Assembly: GCA_017882545.1 (NCBI GenBank)
Contig: JADGPG010000072.1
Location: 1-64,000, forward strand
From: Thermoleophilia bacterium
Lineage (GTDB): Bacteria > Actinomycetota > Thermoleophilia > Miltoncostaeales > Miltoncostaeaceae
Length of the DNA stretch: 64,000 nucleotides
Reading direction: 5' to 3'
The position numbers and the translations under genes are program-made. Of this stretch, positions 17,662-25,655 are shown one piece after another. Positions within the stretch are counted from its first letter, which is position 1; the number at the start of each line of letters is the position of its first letter. The notes beneath the pieces were generated by a model. That model was not told the origin of the DNA. It did no database searches and was given only the letters and a program-made list of their open reading frames with translations.

Positions 17662-18069
17662 ATGCATGCTGAGGCCGGCGCGGAGCTCCTACACGCCGCG
17701 TCCCGCTTGGCCGGAATCGCCGATGCGCTAGGGGAGACGGAGTGGTCGGCTGAGCTCCGCCGGTCCGGCGTGGAGCCGATTGCCGCGACGCATCCCCCGA
17801 CCTGGGGTGAGGTTGCGCTGACTGGCCTTGAGGTCGTCGCCGGCCTCGCGCGCTCGGGCGACTGGGCTTCGGCACGGCACCAGGCCGCGTTCCTGGCCGA
17901 CTTCTTTACCCGCATGCGTAAACAGCTGCACGGCGTGGCGGGCGTGGCGTTCGAGGGACTGGCATCGGCCGCGCGCGCGCACGACCAGGAGGACCTGGAG
18001 GAGCACGCTGACCTAATTCGCGAGCTGTTTGGCGGGAACGCCGCACCCGCAGGCGCCGGCCCGACGTGA
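17662..18069 (+). CDS. Helical hypothetical protein
   Basis: The product has 135 residues, predicted mostly alpha-helical, soluble, Ala- and acidic-rich near the end (AHDQEDLEEHADLIRELF). No motif or membrane segment is recognised. It lies between a small membrane protein (three-base gap) and yqgE (GTGA overlap), so the three probably form one transcript. Confidence 0.65.
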   Translation: MHAEAGAELLHAASRLAGIADALGETEWSAELRRSGVEPIAATHPPTWGEVALTGLEVVAGLARSGDWASARHQAAFLADFFTRMRKQLHGVAGVAFEGLASAARAHDQEDLEEHADLIRELFGGNAAPAGAGPT

Positions 18070-18629
18070 CTGACGACGGACCCCGGTTCCGCGGCGGGCG
18101 GCTGCTGGTGGCGGCCCCGACCCTCATGGATCCGCACTTCAACCGCGCCGTCATCGTGATCCTCGAGCATTCGGACGACGGTGCACTCGGGCTGGTGCTC
18201 AACCAGCCCACCGACATCCAGGCCGCCGACGCGCTCCCGGACCCGCTGTGCGACCTGATCCCGGACGAGCACCTGATCCACTGCGGCGGACCCGTGCAAC
18301 CCTCGGCTGTCATCATCCTGGCCGAATTCGATGATCCGGCGCGTGCGGCCGGCATTATCGTCGGCCACATCGGCATCGTCGATCCCGATGATGCTGTCGA
18401 CGAGCTCGCACAGCGTGTGGGCGACGTGCGGATCTTTGGCGGGTACGCAGGCTGGGCCGCGGGTCAGCTCGAAGCGGAGATCTCAGACGGCGCCTGGATC
18501 GACGTCCCGGCGGTGCGGGGCGACATCTTTACCGACGCCCCGGAGACGCTCTGGAGCGCCGCCCTGGAGCGCAAGGGCGGGATGTTCCGGCTGGTGGCGC
18601 GCATGCCCGAGGACCCCACCCTCAATTAG
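18066..18629 (+). CDS. YqgE/AlgH family protein
   Basis: The product has 187 residues. The N-terminus GGRLLVAAPTLMDPHFNRAV and GALGLVLNQPTD are signatures of the YqgE/AlgH (DUF179) family. RIFGGYAGWAAGQLEAEI is also diagnostic. The molecular function of the family is not established. GTG start overlaps the preceding stop; a strong hairpin follows ten bases after its own stop. Confidence 0.92.
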   Translation: MTDDGPRFRGGRLLVAAPTLMDPHFNRAVIVILEHSDDGALGLVLNQPTDIQAADALPDPLCDLIPDEHLIHCGGPVQPSAVIILAEFDDPARAAGIIVGHIGIVDPDDAVDELAQRVGDVRIFGGYAGWAAGQLEAEISDGAWIDVPAVRGDIFTDAPETLWSAALERKGGMFRLVARMPEDPTLN

Positions 18630-18638
18630 GGGTGCCAA

Positions 18639-18681
18639 TCACCTGAGGCCCCGGTCCTACAGGATCCGGAGCCTCAGGTGA
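18639..18681. terminator. Bidirectional terminator between yqgE and sigA
   Basis: TCACCTGAGGC (18639-18649) pairs perfectly with GCCTCAGGTGA (18671-18681). The inside also pairs (CCGGTCCT with AGGATCCGG, one bulge), leaving a tiny ACA loop. It lies ten bases after the yqgE stop and eleven bases after the sigA stop on the opposite strand. There is no long T-tract on either side. Confidence 0.75.
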
Positions 18682-18692
18682 TGGTAATGGCG

Positions 18693-19775
18693 CTAGGACA
18701 GTCGCGCGGAATCGGGCAAGGAGGCCAGCTTCTGCAACGACTGGCTCTCGACCTGGCGGATCCGCTCGCGGGTCACATTGAACATTCGTCCGAGCTCGTC
18801 CAGCGTGCGGGGCTTCTCGCCGCGCAGACCGTACCGAAGTTCCAACACGCGGCGCTCGCGGTAGCTCAGCTGGTCCAAGAGCTCACGCAGTGCCTGCTCG
18901 CGCAGGGACACCTCAGCCGACAGCTCGGGTGCGACCGAGGTCTCGTCCGCGAGGAAGCGTCCCAGCTCGGACTCTTCCTCTTCACCGACGGGCTTCTCGA
19001 GCGACACGGTGGGTTGCGCCGAACGCAGGATCTCCTCGACCTCGTCCGGCGGCAAACCGGCGGCGTCCCCGATCTCGTCGACGGTGGGCTCGCGTCCGAG
19101 CTGCCCGATCAGGACGCGCTCGGCACGGCTGATCTGGTTGAGCTTCTCGACGACATGCACCGGGATGCGGATGGTGCGGCCTTTGTCGGCCAACGCACGG
19201 GTGACCGCCTGGCGGATCCACCAGGTTGCGTAGGTTGAGAACTTGAAGCCGCGGCGCCAGTCGAACTTCTCCACGGCACGCACCAAGCCGAGGGTGCCCT
19301 CCTGGATCAGATCGAGGAAGGGGAGACCGCGGCCGCGGTAGCCCTTGGCGATCGAGACGACCAGCCGCAGGTTCGCTTCGACCATCTGACGCTTGGCCTC
19401 CTGGTCGCCCGCCTCGATGCGCTTGGCAAGACGCACCTCGTCGGCGGCCGTCAGGAGCGGCACGCGGCCGATGTCCTTCAGGAACAGCTGCAGCGCGTCG
19501 GTGGTCTGCTCAACGGCGGCGGTCGGACGACGCGGTCGCTCCGACTCGTCGACGATCTCGGCCGCCCGGGTGAGTGCCTCGGACTGCTCCAGAAGCTCAA
19601 TGCCGGCTTCTTCGAGTTGCTGATAGACGAGCTCTGCGGCGTCCGCGTCGAGCCCAAGCCCATCGAGGACCTCTGCCACCTCTTCGAGGCCGAGGAATCC
19701 CAGTTCCTGCCCCCGCACGATCAGAGCTCGAAGCTCTCCGTCATTCTTAAGCACACCCAGCTGCTGCGTAGACAT
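18693..19775 (-). CDS. Primary (sigma-70 group) RNA polymerase sigma factor
   Basis: The product has 360 residues from ATG 19775, chosen for its GGGAGG ribosome site; an upstream in-frame extension is non-conserved. Region 1.2 is [12 protein letters not shown], region 2 contains [20 protein letters not shown] and TWWIRQAV, region 3 is present, and region 4 ends [20 protein letters not shown]. Region 1.1 is reduced to about 85 acidic residues. This is the housekeeping or closest-group sigma factor and would read the TAnnnT -10 boxes noted in this window. Confidence 0.93.
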   Translation of the reverse strand: MSTQQLGVLKNDGELRALIVRGQELGFLGLEEVAEVLDGLGLDADAAELVYQQLEEAGIELLEQSEALTRAAEIVDESERPRRPTAAVEQTTDALQLFLKDIGRVPLLTAADEVRLAKRIEAGDQEAKRQMVEANLRLVVSIAKGYRGRGLPFLDLIQEGTLGLVRAVEKFDWRRGFKFSTYATWWIRQAVTRALADKGRTIRIPVHVVEKLNQISRAERVLIGQLGREPTVDEIGDAAGLPPDEVEEILRSAQPTVSLEKPVGEEEESELGRFLADETSVAPELSAEVSLREQALRELLDQLSYRERRVLELRYGLRGEKPRTLDELGRMFNVTRERIRQVESQSLQKLASLPDSARLS

Positions 19776-20037
19776 CCGCCTCCCGTTTCCGTTCTCACGA
19801 CCGTCATGCGCCTCTGGGGACGCGCCCCGCGATTTCCATGCCAACGCGCTGACATGACAATGTCTGTGTTTGTGACCGGGATCGAATGTCGGGGGCAACT
19901 CGATCGGTCCCGATGCCCGCGCTGAATTCCCGCGGCGCCAACAAGCTCGCGGTCACTGCGCACGACAGCAGGACCACTATCCGCGTTTTCCCGGCAGCCG
20001 TCAAGCACCCCGGCCCCGGCATGCGGGACAAACGCCC

Positions 20038-21090
20038 TCAGCGCGCCCCGCAGACCGGCCATTGGCCCGGGCCGGACCGTTCGTAGAGCATCGCCGCGCG
20101 CCTGTATTGCTCGGCGACCGAGGCCTGCGCCGGATCGCCGTGGCCACCGACCCCCGTCCACGTGGCCATGCTGAACTGGAACAGGCCGCGGTACGTGCCG
20201 CCAGGCGAGATCGCGTGCGGGTTGCCCCCGGACTCGCACATGGCGATCCGGGTCAGAATCGCGTAGAGACCGCCGCCGGAGCTGTGGCCGGGCGAGCCGC
20301 CAGAGGATCCACCGGACACGCCTGATCCACCCGCTGCGCCGCCCACCGCCTGCGTCGGGGTGGAGTGCGGGGCGGCGGCGGCGGCGGCCCGTGCACGCGC
20401 GGCCCGGAGCGCTGCCAGCTGGCTCGCCGACGCCTGGACGTGAGACAGATCCGTTGTTGCCGACGCCAGCAGGGCGCTGCGCTGCCCGGCAAGCGCGCGC
20501 AGCTGTGCGAGCTGACTTTCCACCTTTACCCGGTTGGCCTCGGCGTCCGCCGCGTCGGTCCGCAACGACGTCGACAGGCGCTGGAGCCGGGCATGGTCCG
20601 CCTGGAAGCGCCGGAGCAGATTCGAATCCTGATTGGCGATGTGCCGCAGCAAGTCGTAACTGTCAAGCGCCGATGAGATGCTCCCGGTGGAGATGAGCAC
20701 CTGGACCAGCGTGGGCGGAGGGTCGGTGTAGAGGCTGACGATCCGCAGGGCGAGCGCGGTCTCGGAGGTCTTGATCGCCGTCTTGGTTCGGGCGAGGTCG
20801 CGACGGTTGGTGATCAGGGCCTGCTTCATCGCGGCGACGCGGGCATTGGCGCTGGCGAAGTCGCCCGCGCTCTGCTGGGCCGCGGATTGCACACCCACAA
20901 GCTGTTGCTCGATCTGGCGGACCCGAAGCCGCGCCGCCGCGACGCCGGTATCGGCCGCACCGCCGGAGGAGTGCGCTCCGAACGCGGGCAGGCCGACAGA
21001 CGCGGCTGCCGCCACGCTCAACGCGGTGAGTGCGGATGCCAGGACGACGCGCTTCCCGGCTCGCGCATATGGGACGTGGTGACGTGCCAT
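20038..21090 (-). CDS. Secreted Rpf-like muralytic enzyme with coiled-coil N-terminus
   Basis: The product has 350 residues. The signal peptide lies within about 1-38 (basic start, then VVLASALTALSVAAAASVG). About 48-235 is a long coiled coil of the CwlO/RipA kind. A Ser/Gly linker follows. The last 75 residues are an Rpf transglycosylase-like domain: catalytic Glu in MCESGG, then GGTYRGLFQFSMATWTGVGG and WPVCG. Such enzymes cleave peptidoglycan glycan strands and wake dormant cells. The 300-base leader is rich in perfect inverted repeats. A stand-alone relative of its coiled coil is at 33.5 kb. Confidence 0.87.
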   Translation of the reverse strand: MARHHVPYARAGKRVVLASALTALSVAAAASVGLPAFGAHSSGGAADTGVAAARLRVRQIEQQLVGVQSAAQQSAGDFASANARVAAMKQALITNRRDLARTKTAIKTSETALALRIVSLYTDPPPTLVQVLISTGSISSALDSYDLLRHIANQDSNLLRRFQADHARLQRLSTSLRTDAADAEANRVKVESQLAQLRALAGQRSALLASATTDLSHVQASASQLAALRAARARAAAAAAPHSTPTQAVGGAAGGSGVSGGSSGGSPGHSSGGGLYAILTRIAMCESGGNPHAISPGGTYRGLFQFSMATWTGVGGHGDPAQASVAEQYRRAAMLYERSGPGQWPVCGAR

Positions 21091-21400
21091 AGCGATGTGT
21101 GCATCGCCCGTCGGGGATGCAGCCCGATGACGCTACCACGCCCTCGCAGGCCAATCTGAGGCGCGGCGGCCCGTGTCCGTACGAAAACGATCGTACGGGG
21201 AAGATTGGCAACGCGTGACCGCAATGGCACATTCCCCCTGGAAATATGCCTATTATGGCGTTTCGCGCCCTGGACCGTCCGGATAGTGACAAATGTCCGA
21301 GATCGATGGACAAACTTCATGCCGGGAGGGGAGAGGGACGCGCCGCCAGAAGTATCCATTTTGCGGGAATTGCACGGCCAACGGACGGCGCCGGGAGCAG
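21091..21400 (-). promoter_or_regulatory. Structured leader of the rpf-like gene (gene-free 310 bases)
   Basis: No gene is seen. On the transcribed (minus) strand, 8-bp arms GCCAATCT/AGATTGGC (around 21150-21209) enclose a second perfect hairpin CCGTACGA/TCGTACGG (21177-21184 and 21191-21198). A third, TGCATC/GATGCA (21100-21121), ends nine bases before the start codon. A CATAAT -10-like box is at 21252-21257 (minus). Actinobacterial rpf genes are often under the c-di-AMP (ydaO) riboswitch. I cannot match that consensus here, so only a structured cis-element is claimed. Confidence 0.45.
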
Positions 21401-22513
21401 CTACTGCGGCTGCGACGGGTCGTGCCACGCGAATCCGGACGGCTCCGCCGCGACGGGCAGCGGCGTCCCGGGTAGGCCCGACTGCAGACGGGTCCCGTGG
21501 AACCCCCGCGGGCCGACATCGTTCGGCCCGTCGGGATGGAACAGGCTGGCCAGGTATTGGAGCTGGCCGCGGCCCGGGCCGAGCTCAAAGAACCCGCCGC
21601 CATACATCGCGATGTCGTGGTCCGCGCAATAGTCGTACATCGCGCAGAGCTCGCGCAGGCTGCCGAACCGCGCCGGCTTGATGTTGAGCACGCGCGGGAG
21701 ACGGTCCAGAGCCGCGACGTCGCCGACCGAATGGATCGGGGCATCCCAACTGACACGGTCCCAGCGGTCCGCGAGGACCGGGACCACCGTCAGATCAAGG
21801 GCCGGATCCTCGATGATCGCCTCCGGCCAGGCCTCGATGCAGCGCGCGTAGAGTCCCGCGTCGGGGGCGGTGTCGACGCTCGTCCCGTGGTAATGCGCCT
21901 TGAAGTCCAGGACGTCGACCCGGTCCGGTGCGATCGCGCGCAGTTCGGCGATCAGTCGGGCGTCCCAATCCGCGACGGGGTCCAGTTTGAAATGGAGTCC
22001 CGGATACATTCTCAGACGTTCCCGAATCGGATCGACGCTCGAGACCTGGTCAGGCCCTGCAAGACGGATCGACAGGACCCACCGCACCGGCGCGGGGCGC
22101 CGCCCGAGCGCCGCACCCAGCGACCGCCCGGCCTGCCGGAGCGCGAGATCGAGCGCGGCCGCCTCGAACGCCCAGCGCCGGAATCCGGATGCGATCGGTC
22201 CCGGGCCGTCTGGGAAGACCCCGATGGCCTCAAGGTGGCGCGAGAACCCGTCCAGGGTCCACGTCCCGGCCAGATCGAGCACGGGGCCCGCAGCCTGAAA
22301 GCGGCGATGGTCGTCGTTGTCGGTCCACACGTCTTCACCGGCGCCGGTGAATCCGGCACCGTCAAGGCGGATCAGCGTGGTCAGGCGCTCCCAGCCGCTG
22401 GAGGTGTCAAGTGCACAGCCCTCGAGCCGATAGCCCGCAACCTTGAGCGGGAGATCCGCCAGCAGCCGGTACGTCGGCGAGGGCTCACGTCGGCGGCGGG
22501 CGGCGTCCGACAT
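21401..22513 (-). CDS. Enolase-superfamily protein, function unknown
   Basis: The product has 370 residues. The C-terminal barrel shows enolase-superfamily features in order: FKLDPVADWD (Lys), DVLDFKAHYHG (Asp), AIIEDPAL (Glu), SWDAPIHSV (Asp) and NIKPARFGSL (Lys). YGGGFFELGPGRGQ follows. It is not a clear o-succinylbenzoate synthase or muconate cycloisomerase, so I leave the reaction open. It starts five bases after the SRPBCC gene ends, forming a two-gene unit. Confidence 0.65.
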   Translation of the reverse strand: MSDAARRRREPSPTYRLLADLPLKVAGYRLEGCALDTSSGWERLTTLIRLDGAGFTGAGEDVWTDNDDHRRFQAAGPVLDLAGTWTLDGFSRHLEAIGVFPDGPGPIASGFRRWAFEAAALDLALRQAGRSLGAALGRRPAPVRWVLSIRLAGPDQVSSVDPIRERLRMYPGLHFKLDPVADWDARLIAELRAIAPDRVDVLDFKAHYHGTSVDTAPDAGLYARCIEAWPEAIIEDPALDLTVVPVLADRWDRVSWDAPIHSVGDVAALDRLPRVLNIKPARFGSLRELCAMYDYCADHDIAMYGGGFFELGPGRGQLQYLASLFHPDGPNDVGPRGFHGTRLQSGLPGTPLPVAAEPSGFAWHDPSQPQ

Positions 22514-22518
22514 GTCGA

Positions 22519-22956
22519 TCAGTGCGCGGGCCGGGACAGTTCCCGGCCGAGGCCGGCCACGGCGGCGTCTCCTGCGTGCCGCAGGGCGCGGGCCACAAAC
22601 GGCGCACCAATCTTCATCAGACCCTTCAGGTCGAGTCGCGCCGTATAGGTGATGCGAGCGCCGGCTTCGGCCGGCCTGACCACGATCTCATCATGCGAGA
22701 CGAATCGGCGTCCGTCGGCGACGAGCACGACGCGATGCGGCGGGTCGTACTCGACGATCTCGTAGCGCAAGACCTCGGTGCCGCCGCCGAGTTGCAGCGT
22801 CAGGTCGAACTTGGCGCCCAAGGCGGGCGGGCCGGCCACCGGCGACGCGGCAACCACGCCAGGATCCCAATGGACCGTGTTGTCGAACTGCGCGAGATAC
22901 GCAAAGGCGGACTCGGGTGGTGCGACGGTCGTCAGCTCGGCGGTGTAGGACGGCAC
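22519..22956 (-). CDS. SRPBCC-fold protein (polyketide cyclase/lipid-transfer-like)
   Basis: The product has 145 residues from GTG 22956, chosen for the GGAG site seven bases upstream. SRPBCC pattern: TTVAPPESAFAYLAQFDNTVHWDPGV, here split by nothing unusual, then VEYDPPHRVVL and ARITYTARLDLKG, with a C-terminal helix. Such proteins bind hydrophobic ligands; the ligand is unknown. It is the first gene of a pair with the enolase-superfamily gene. Confidence 0.75.
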   Translation of the reverse strand: MPSYTAELTTVAPPESAFAYLAQFDNTVHWDPGVVAASPVAGPPALGAKFDLTLQLGGGTEVLRYEIVEYDPPHRVVLVADGRRFVSHDEIVVRPAEAGARITYTARLDLKGLMKIGAPFVARALRHAGDAAVAGLGRELSRPAH

Positions 22957-23106
22957 ACAAGCTCCTGGTCGGCGTGTCCGACCCATCGTGGCAGACGCGC
23001 GCATGGCATCGCTCGCCACCGGCGACGTCGGTCGGGATGGGCCCCAGTGAGACCTGCCCCCTCTGCACCCACGCACGAGAAGTATTGTTCTGTGAGATAG
23101 CTACCT

Positions 23107-23131
23107 TGCCGCGGTGATCGACACCGCGGCA
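23107..23131. promoter_or_regulatory. Perfect 10-bp inverted repeat in a divergent promoter region
   Basis: TGCCGCGGTG (23107-23116) and CACCGCGGCA (23122-23131) are separated by five bases, in the 276-base gap between the SRPBCC gene (-) and the CAP-like gene (+). It could be an operator for either gene. It lies about 90 bases upstream of the TATGAT box of the CAP-like gene. Confidence 0.4.
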
Positions 23132-23232
23132 CCCCATCCCCCCGCATCGGACTGCGTACGGGATCGGACAACGCCGGATGGCCGGCGTCCAGCCGGCACA
23201 CGATCGGCGCGGATCACTTCTATGATCGGCGC

Positions 23233-23991
23233 GTGACCAAGATGCCCCCGATGGAAGTTCGCCGCCGAACGACGTGGATCGCCGCTCTGGCAGTCGTCGG
23301 CGCCATGACCGGCAGTGCCGTGGCGTTCGGGCCCGGGGCGCCCAACCCGCGCGCCAATCTGCACGTCCGCCGAATGCCGTCGGCCTGCCGGACGCACCCC
23401 ACCGGAGCCGCCTGCGTAAACGCCGCTGTCTGGTATCTGGACCGGGACCGCGCCGCCCTGGGAAAGCCCCCCTATGCCCTGCCGGCGCGGTTCGTGTCCC
23501 TCGGTCCGGCCCGGCAGGCGTTCATCCTCGCCAACCTCGACCGCGTCGCCTATCGGCTTCCGCCCATCGCCGGCATGACCGTCGCCCTCGACCGCGACGC
23601 CCTCGCCGGCGCGCGCGCCAACACCGACCCGACCCCCAGCGGCAGCTTCTGGCAGGGGTTCACGGCCAACTTCGCCGCCGGCTACCCGAACATGGCCGCC
23701 GCCTACCAGGCCTGGATGTTCGATGACGGCCTCGGGTCCGGCAATGTCGACTGCTCGGTCCAACACCGCTCGGGCTGCTGGGGGCACCGGGAAGACGTGC
23801 TGTGGAACTTCGCGTCAGCGGGGTCTCCGACCCCCGGGTTGGCGATGGGTGCCGCGATGACGGGCACGCGCCAGTCGCTGCTGATCACCGCACGCTATGG
23901 AGGTCGGCTCCCCCATCTGGTCTATACGTGGGCGCAGGCCCGCGCGGCCGGGGCGGGTCGTCACGCCTACCGGGTCGCCGCACCGCGCTGA
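23233..23991 (+). CDS. Secreted CAP/SCP-like protein
   Basis: The product has 252 residues with a signal peptide (about 1-32: basic start, TWIAALAVVGAMTGSAVAFG). The mature part is CAP-like: ALPARFVSLGPARQAFILAN and DRVAYRLPPIAGM near the start, and the CAP signature as SGCWGHREDVLW (consensus GH-x-x-N-x-L, with Asp for Asn). Four cysteines may form disulfides. Function outside the cell is unknown. Start GTG 23233 has TATGAT (23221-23226) ending six bases upstream, so the mRNA is probably leaderless. Confidence 0.75.
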   Translation: MTKMPPMEVRRRTTWIAALAVVGAMTGSAVAFGPGAPNPRANLHVRRMPSACRTHPTGAACVNAAVWYLDRDRAALGKPPYALPARFVSLGPARQAFILANLDRVAYRLPPIAGMTVALDRDALAGARANTDPTPSGSFWQGFTANFAAGYPNMAAAYQAWMFDDGLGSGNVDCSVQHRSGCWGHREDVLWNFASAGSPTPGLAMGAAMTGTRQSLLITARYGGRLPHLVYTWAQARAAGAGRHAYRVAAPR

Positions 23992-24116
23992 CCTGATGTG
24001 GCAGGCTCCTGGCGGCCGCGGTTCTCACGCGGTCGGACCCATGGCCGCCCGGGGACTTTGCAACTTTGGCCACAAGGCCAAGGACCGGCGCGCAGGCTCG
24101 ACCTACGCTGCTGATC

Positions 24117-24215
24117 ATGTTCACGATTCCCACTGGCGCATTTACCCCGAGCATGCGGCGACTTCGTCGAACGATGGGTGAAATGCGCGCAATCAAAGCC
24201 TCATTCGGCCTCTAG
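24117..24215 (+). CDS. Candidate short gene, 32-residue basic peptide
   Basis: ATG 24117 to TAG 24215. TACGCT (24104-24109) ends seven bases before the ATG, the same leaderless layout as at neighbouring genes, and a perfect 16-bp hairpin begins four bases after the stop. The peptide starts MFTIPTGAF, has an Arg-rich centre (MRRLRRTMGEMRAIK) and ends ASFGL, net positive and possibly amphipathic. A TTGGCC/GGCCAA palindrome lies at about 24066-24080. Could be a small protein or a leader peptide; no homologue is known to me. Confidence 0.4.
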   Translation: MFTIPTGAFTPSMRRLRRTMGEMRAIKASFGL

Positions 24216-24219
24216 CTCC

Positions 24220-24255
24220 GACGCCGACACGCCGCGTCTGCGGCGTGTCGGCGTC
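24220..24255 (+). terminator. Perfect 16-bp hairpin after the short gene
   Basis: GACGCCGACACGCCGC (24220-24235) and its exact complement (24240-24255) flank a GTCT tetraloop. It is the longest perfect stem I found in the window. No T-tract follows directly; a run of six T lies about 100 bases later (24354-24359). Confidence 0.6.
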
Positions 24256-24410
24256 CGGGCAGCGCGACCTGCCACTCGCCGTCGGGGTCCGACGCAGCGG
24301 GTGATCGCGCACCTGGGCCCGACCGCGCACAGCGCGGACACAGCGCATCACCGTTTTTTCTTAACGCTGCTCATATCGGGCATTCAGGGACGCGCGCAAC
24401 ACTGGTCTAC
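24256..24410. other. Gene-free stretch before the 24.4-kb gene
   Basis: No gene is seen. It holds one small hairpin, CCGCGC/GCGCGG (24323-24337), followed after 16 bases by TTTTTT (24354-24359), possibly a terminator. An AT-richer segment at 24350-24380 could contain the promoter of the following gene, but I see no convincing boxes. Together with the short gene upstream it fills the 23992-24410 interval. Confidence 0.4.
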
Positions 24411-24758
24411 ATGAGAACCCCATCCAGTCGTCCCCAGCCAGAGCGTCCGTCCCACGTTGCGGGCGTTGTGCACCGCGAACGCGGCCTGCGTCACCTGCGC
24501 AAGGCGACGATCATGACGGTCGCAGCCGCGGCGCTGGTGACCGTGATCGGCACGAGCCTCGCCTCCCAACCGACGACGCACCACAGCGCGAGCGCCTCCG
24601 GCAGCGGCGGCGGTGTGGCGTCCAGCGCGGCCGCGATCGCCGCTGCCCAGCAGGCTGCCTCGAACCAGGCTTCGGCCTCGGATGGGAACGCCAGCGCGTC
24701 GGCCGCAATCCCGTCGGCGTCCCAGAGCACCCCGGTGGCGTCCTCCGGCGGGTCTTAG
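24411..24758 (+). CDS. Small secreted or anchored Ser/Ala-rich protein
   Basis: The product has 115 residues: a basic N-terminal part, one hydrophobic segment (about 35-51, IMTVAAAALVTVIGTSLA), then a low-complexity Ser/Ala/Gly tail to the end. Most likely a signal-anchored or exported protein with an unstructured tail. Its stop overlaps the 3' end of the convergent membrane-protein gene by four bases. No family recognised; composition alone could also produce such an open frame. Confidence 0.5.
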   Translation: MRTPSSRPQPERPSHVAGVVHRERGLRHLRKATIMTVAAAALVTVIGTSLASQPTTHHSASASGSGGGVASSAAAIAAAQQAASNQASASDGNASASAAIPSASQSTPVASSGGS

Positions 24759-25180
24759 GCCTCGGATTCGCCGAACGCGACCCGAGTCCCGGGGCGGCTG
24801 AGCCACCACAGCCCGATCAGCGGCAACACGAACGGGATGAAGCCGTACCCGATCCCGAACTTGGACCAGACGCTGGCATCGTGAAAGAGCCCAGTGTCGA
24901 GGACGCTCACCACGCCGACGACGACCACGCCGACGAACTCGATGCACAGCGCGACGACCGCCGTCGTCCACGAACCCGATGACGGGAACGTAAAACAGAT
25001 CGCCGCCAACAGGTAGATCACCGCCGCGACGGCACTCAGAATGTAGGCCAGCGGCGCGTGGGAGAACTTCGTCGCGATCTGGAACGCCGCCCGGGCTCCT
25101 GCCGACAGCGCGAACAACGTGTAGATCGCCGCCAGCAGGCGACCGACGCCCTGGCCTTGGCGGGGAGTTGGTGCAGTCAT
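24755..25180 (-). CDS. Integral membrane protein, four TM helices
   Basis: The product has 141 residues from ATG 25180, chosen because the upstream in-frame part enters the preceding gene's end. Four hydrophobic helices (from about 16, 46, 72 and 112), ending PLIGLWWLSRPGTRVAF. It resembles small actinobacterial membrane proteins found next to a second one as here. The preceding gene ends ten bases upstream. Function unknown. Confidence 0.7.
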   Translation of the reverse strand: MTAPTPRQGQGVGRLLAAIYTLFALSAGARAAFQIATKFSHAPLAYILSAVAAVIYLLAAICFTFPSSGSWTTAVVALCIEFVGVVVVGVVSVLDTGLFHDASVWSKFGIGYGFIPFVLPLIGLWWLSRPGTRVAFGESEA

Positions 25181-25190
25181 GGGCCCCGGT

Positions 25191-25544
25191 CTACCAGAGC
25201 GCCAGCAGGCGCAGGACCCCAACGGCGACGGCGAACGTCACCGCGGCCATCACGGCCGCGTCCCAGTGATTGGCGTGCGGCGAGCGGGCCCGGGCGATCC
25301 CGTAGGGCACCAGGACGACGGTCGCGATGAGATATCCGAGATACTCTCCCATCGACGGCGGACGGTGGCCGGCGGCGATGACGATCAGTGCGACGACGGC
25401 CTGGATCAGCAGCTCGACCTCACCGACCACCGCGGCGGCGATGTAGGTGCGGTCCGGGGTGCGCCGGGTCACCGCCAGCGCGAGGCCCCAGACGCTCAGG
25501 GCCATCAGAAAGACGAAGATCGCCAGGGAGATGATTGCGTTCAT
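25191..25544 (-). CDS. Integral membrane protein, four TM helices (partner of the preceding entry)
   Basis: The product has 117 residues. The first helix is ISLAIFVFLMALSVWGLALA; then TPDRTYIAAAVVGEVELL and three more helices. Together with the downstream gene it forms a pair of small membrane proteins often seen side by side in high-GC Gram-positives, function unknown. TAAGGT ten bases before the ATG may be its -10 box. Confidence 0.7.
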   Translation of the reverse strand: MNAIISLAIFVFLMALSVWGLALAVTRRTPDRTYIAAAVVGEVELLIQAVVALIVIAAGHRPPSMGEYLGYLIATVVLVPYGIARARSPHANHWDAAVMAAVTFAVAVGVLRLLALW

Positions 25545-25655
25545 TGCGCCCGGGACCTTACCCGCCCGAGTGCCGGCCGGACGGGCCCGAAGCGCTCCCG
25601 CGGCCTAGGATCCGTGCGGAGCCGGCATGCCGCCGAACACTGGGCGCCGCACACG

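Noticed and set aside
18066-18629. Naming yqgE/algH as an alginate regulator
   Set aside because: The family name comes from one early report; no alginate genes are here and the molecular role is unknown.
21091-21260. A definite ydaO (c-di-AMP) riboswitch call for the rpf-like leader
   Set aside because: Hairpins are real but I could not align the conserved ydaO core; only a structured leader is reported.
25179-25655. Upstream extension of the Sua5 gene
   Set aside because: Antisense to two membrane proteins; the YrdC homology starts at ATG 25656.
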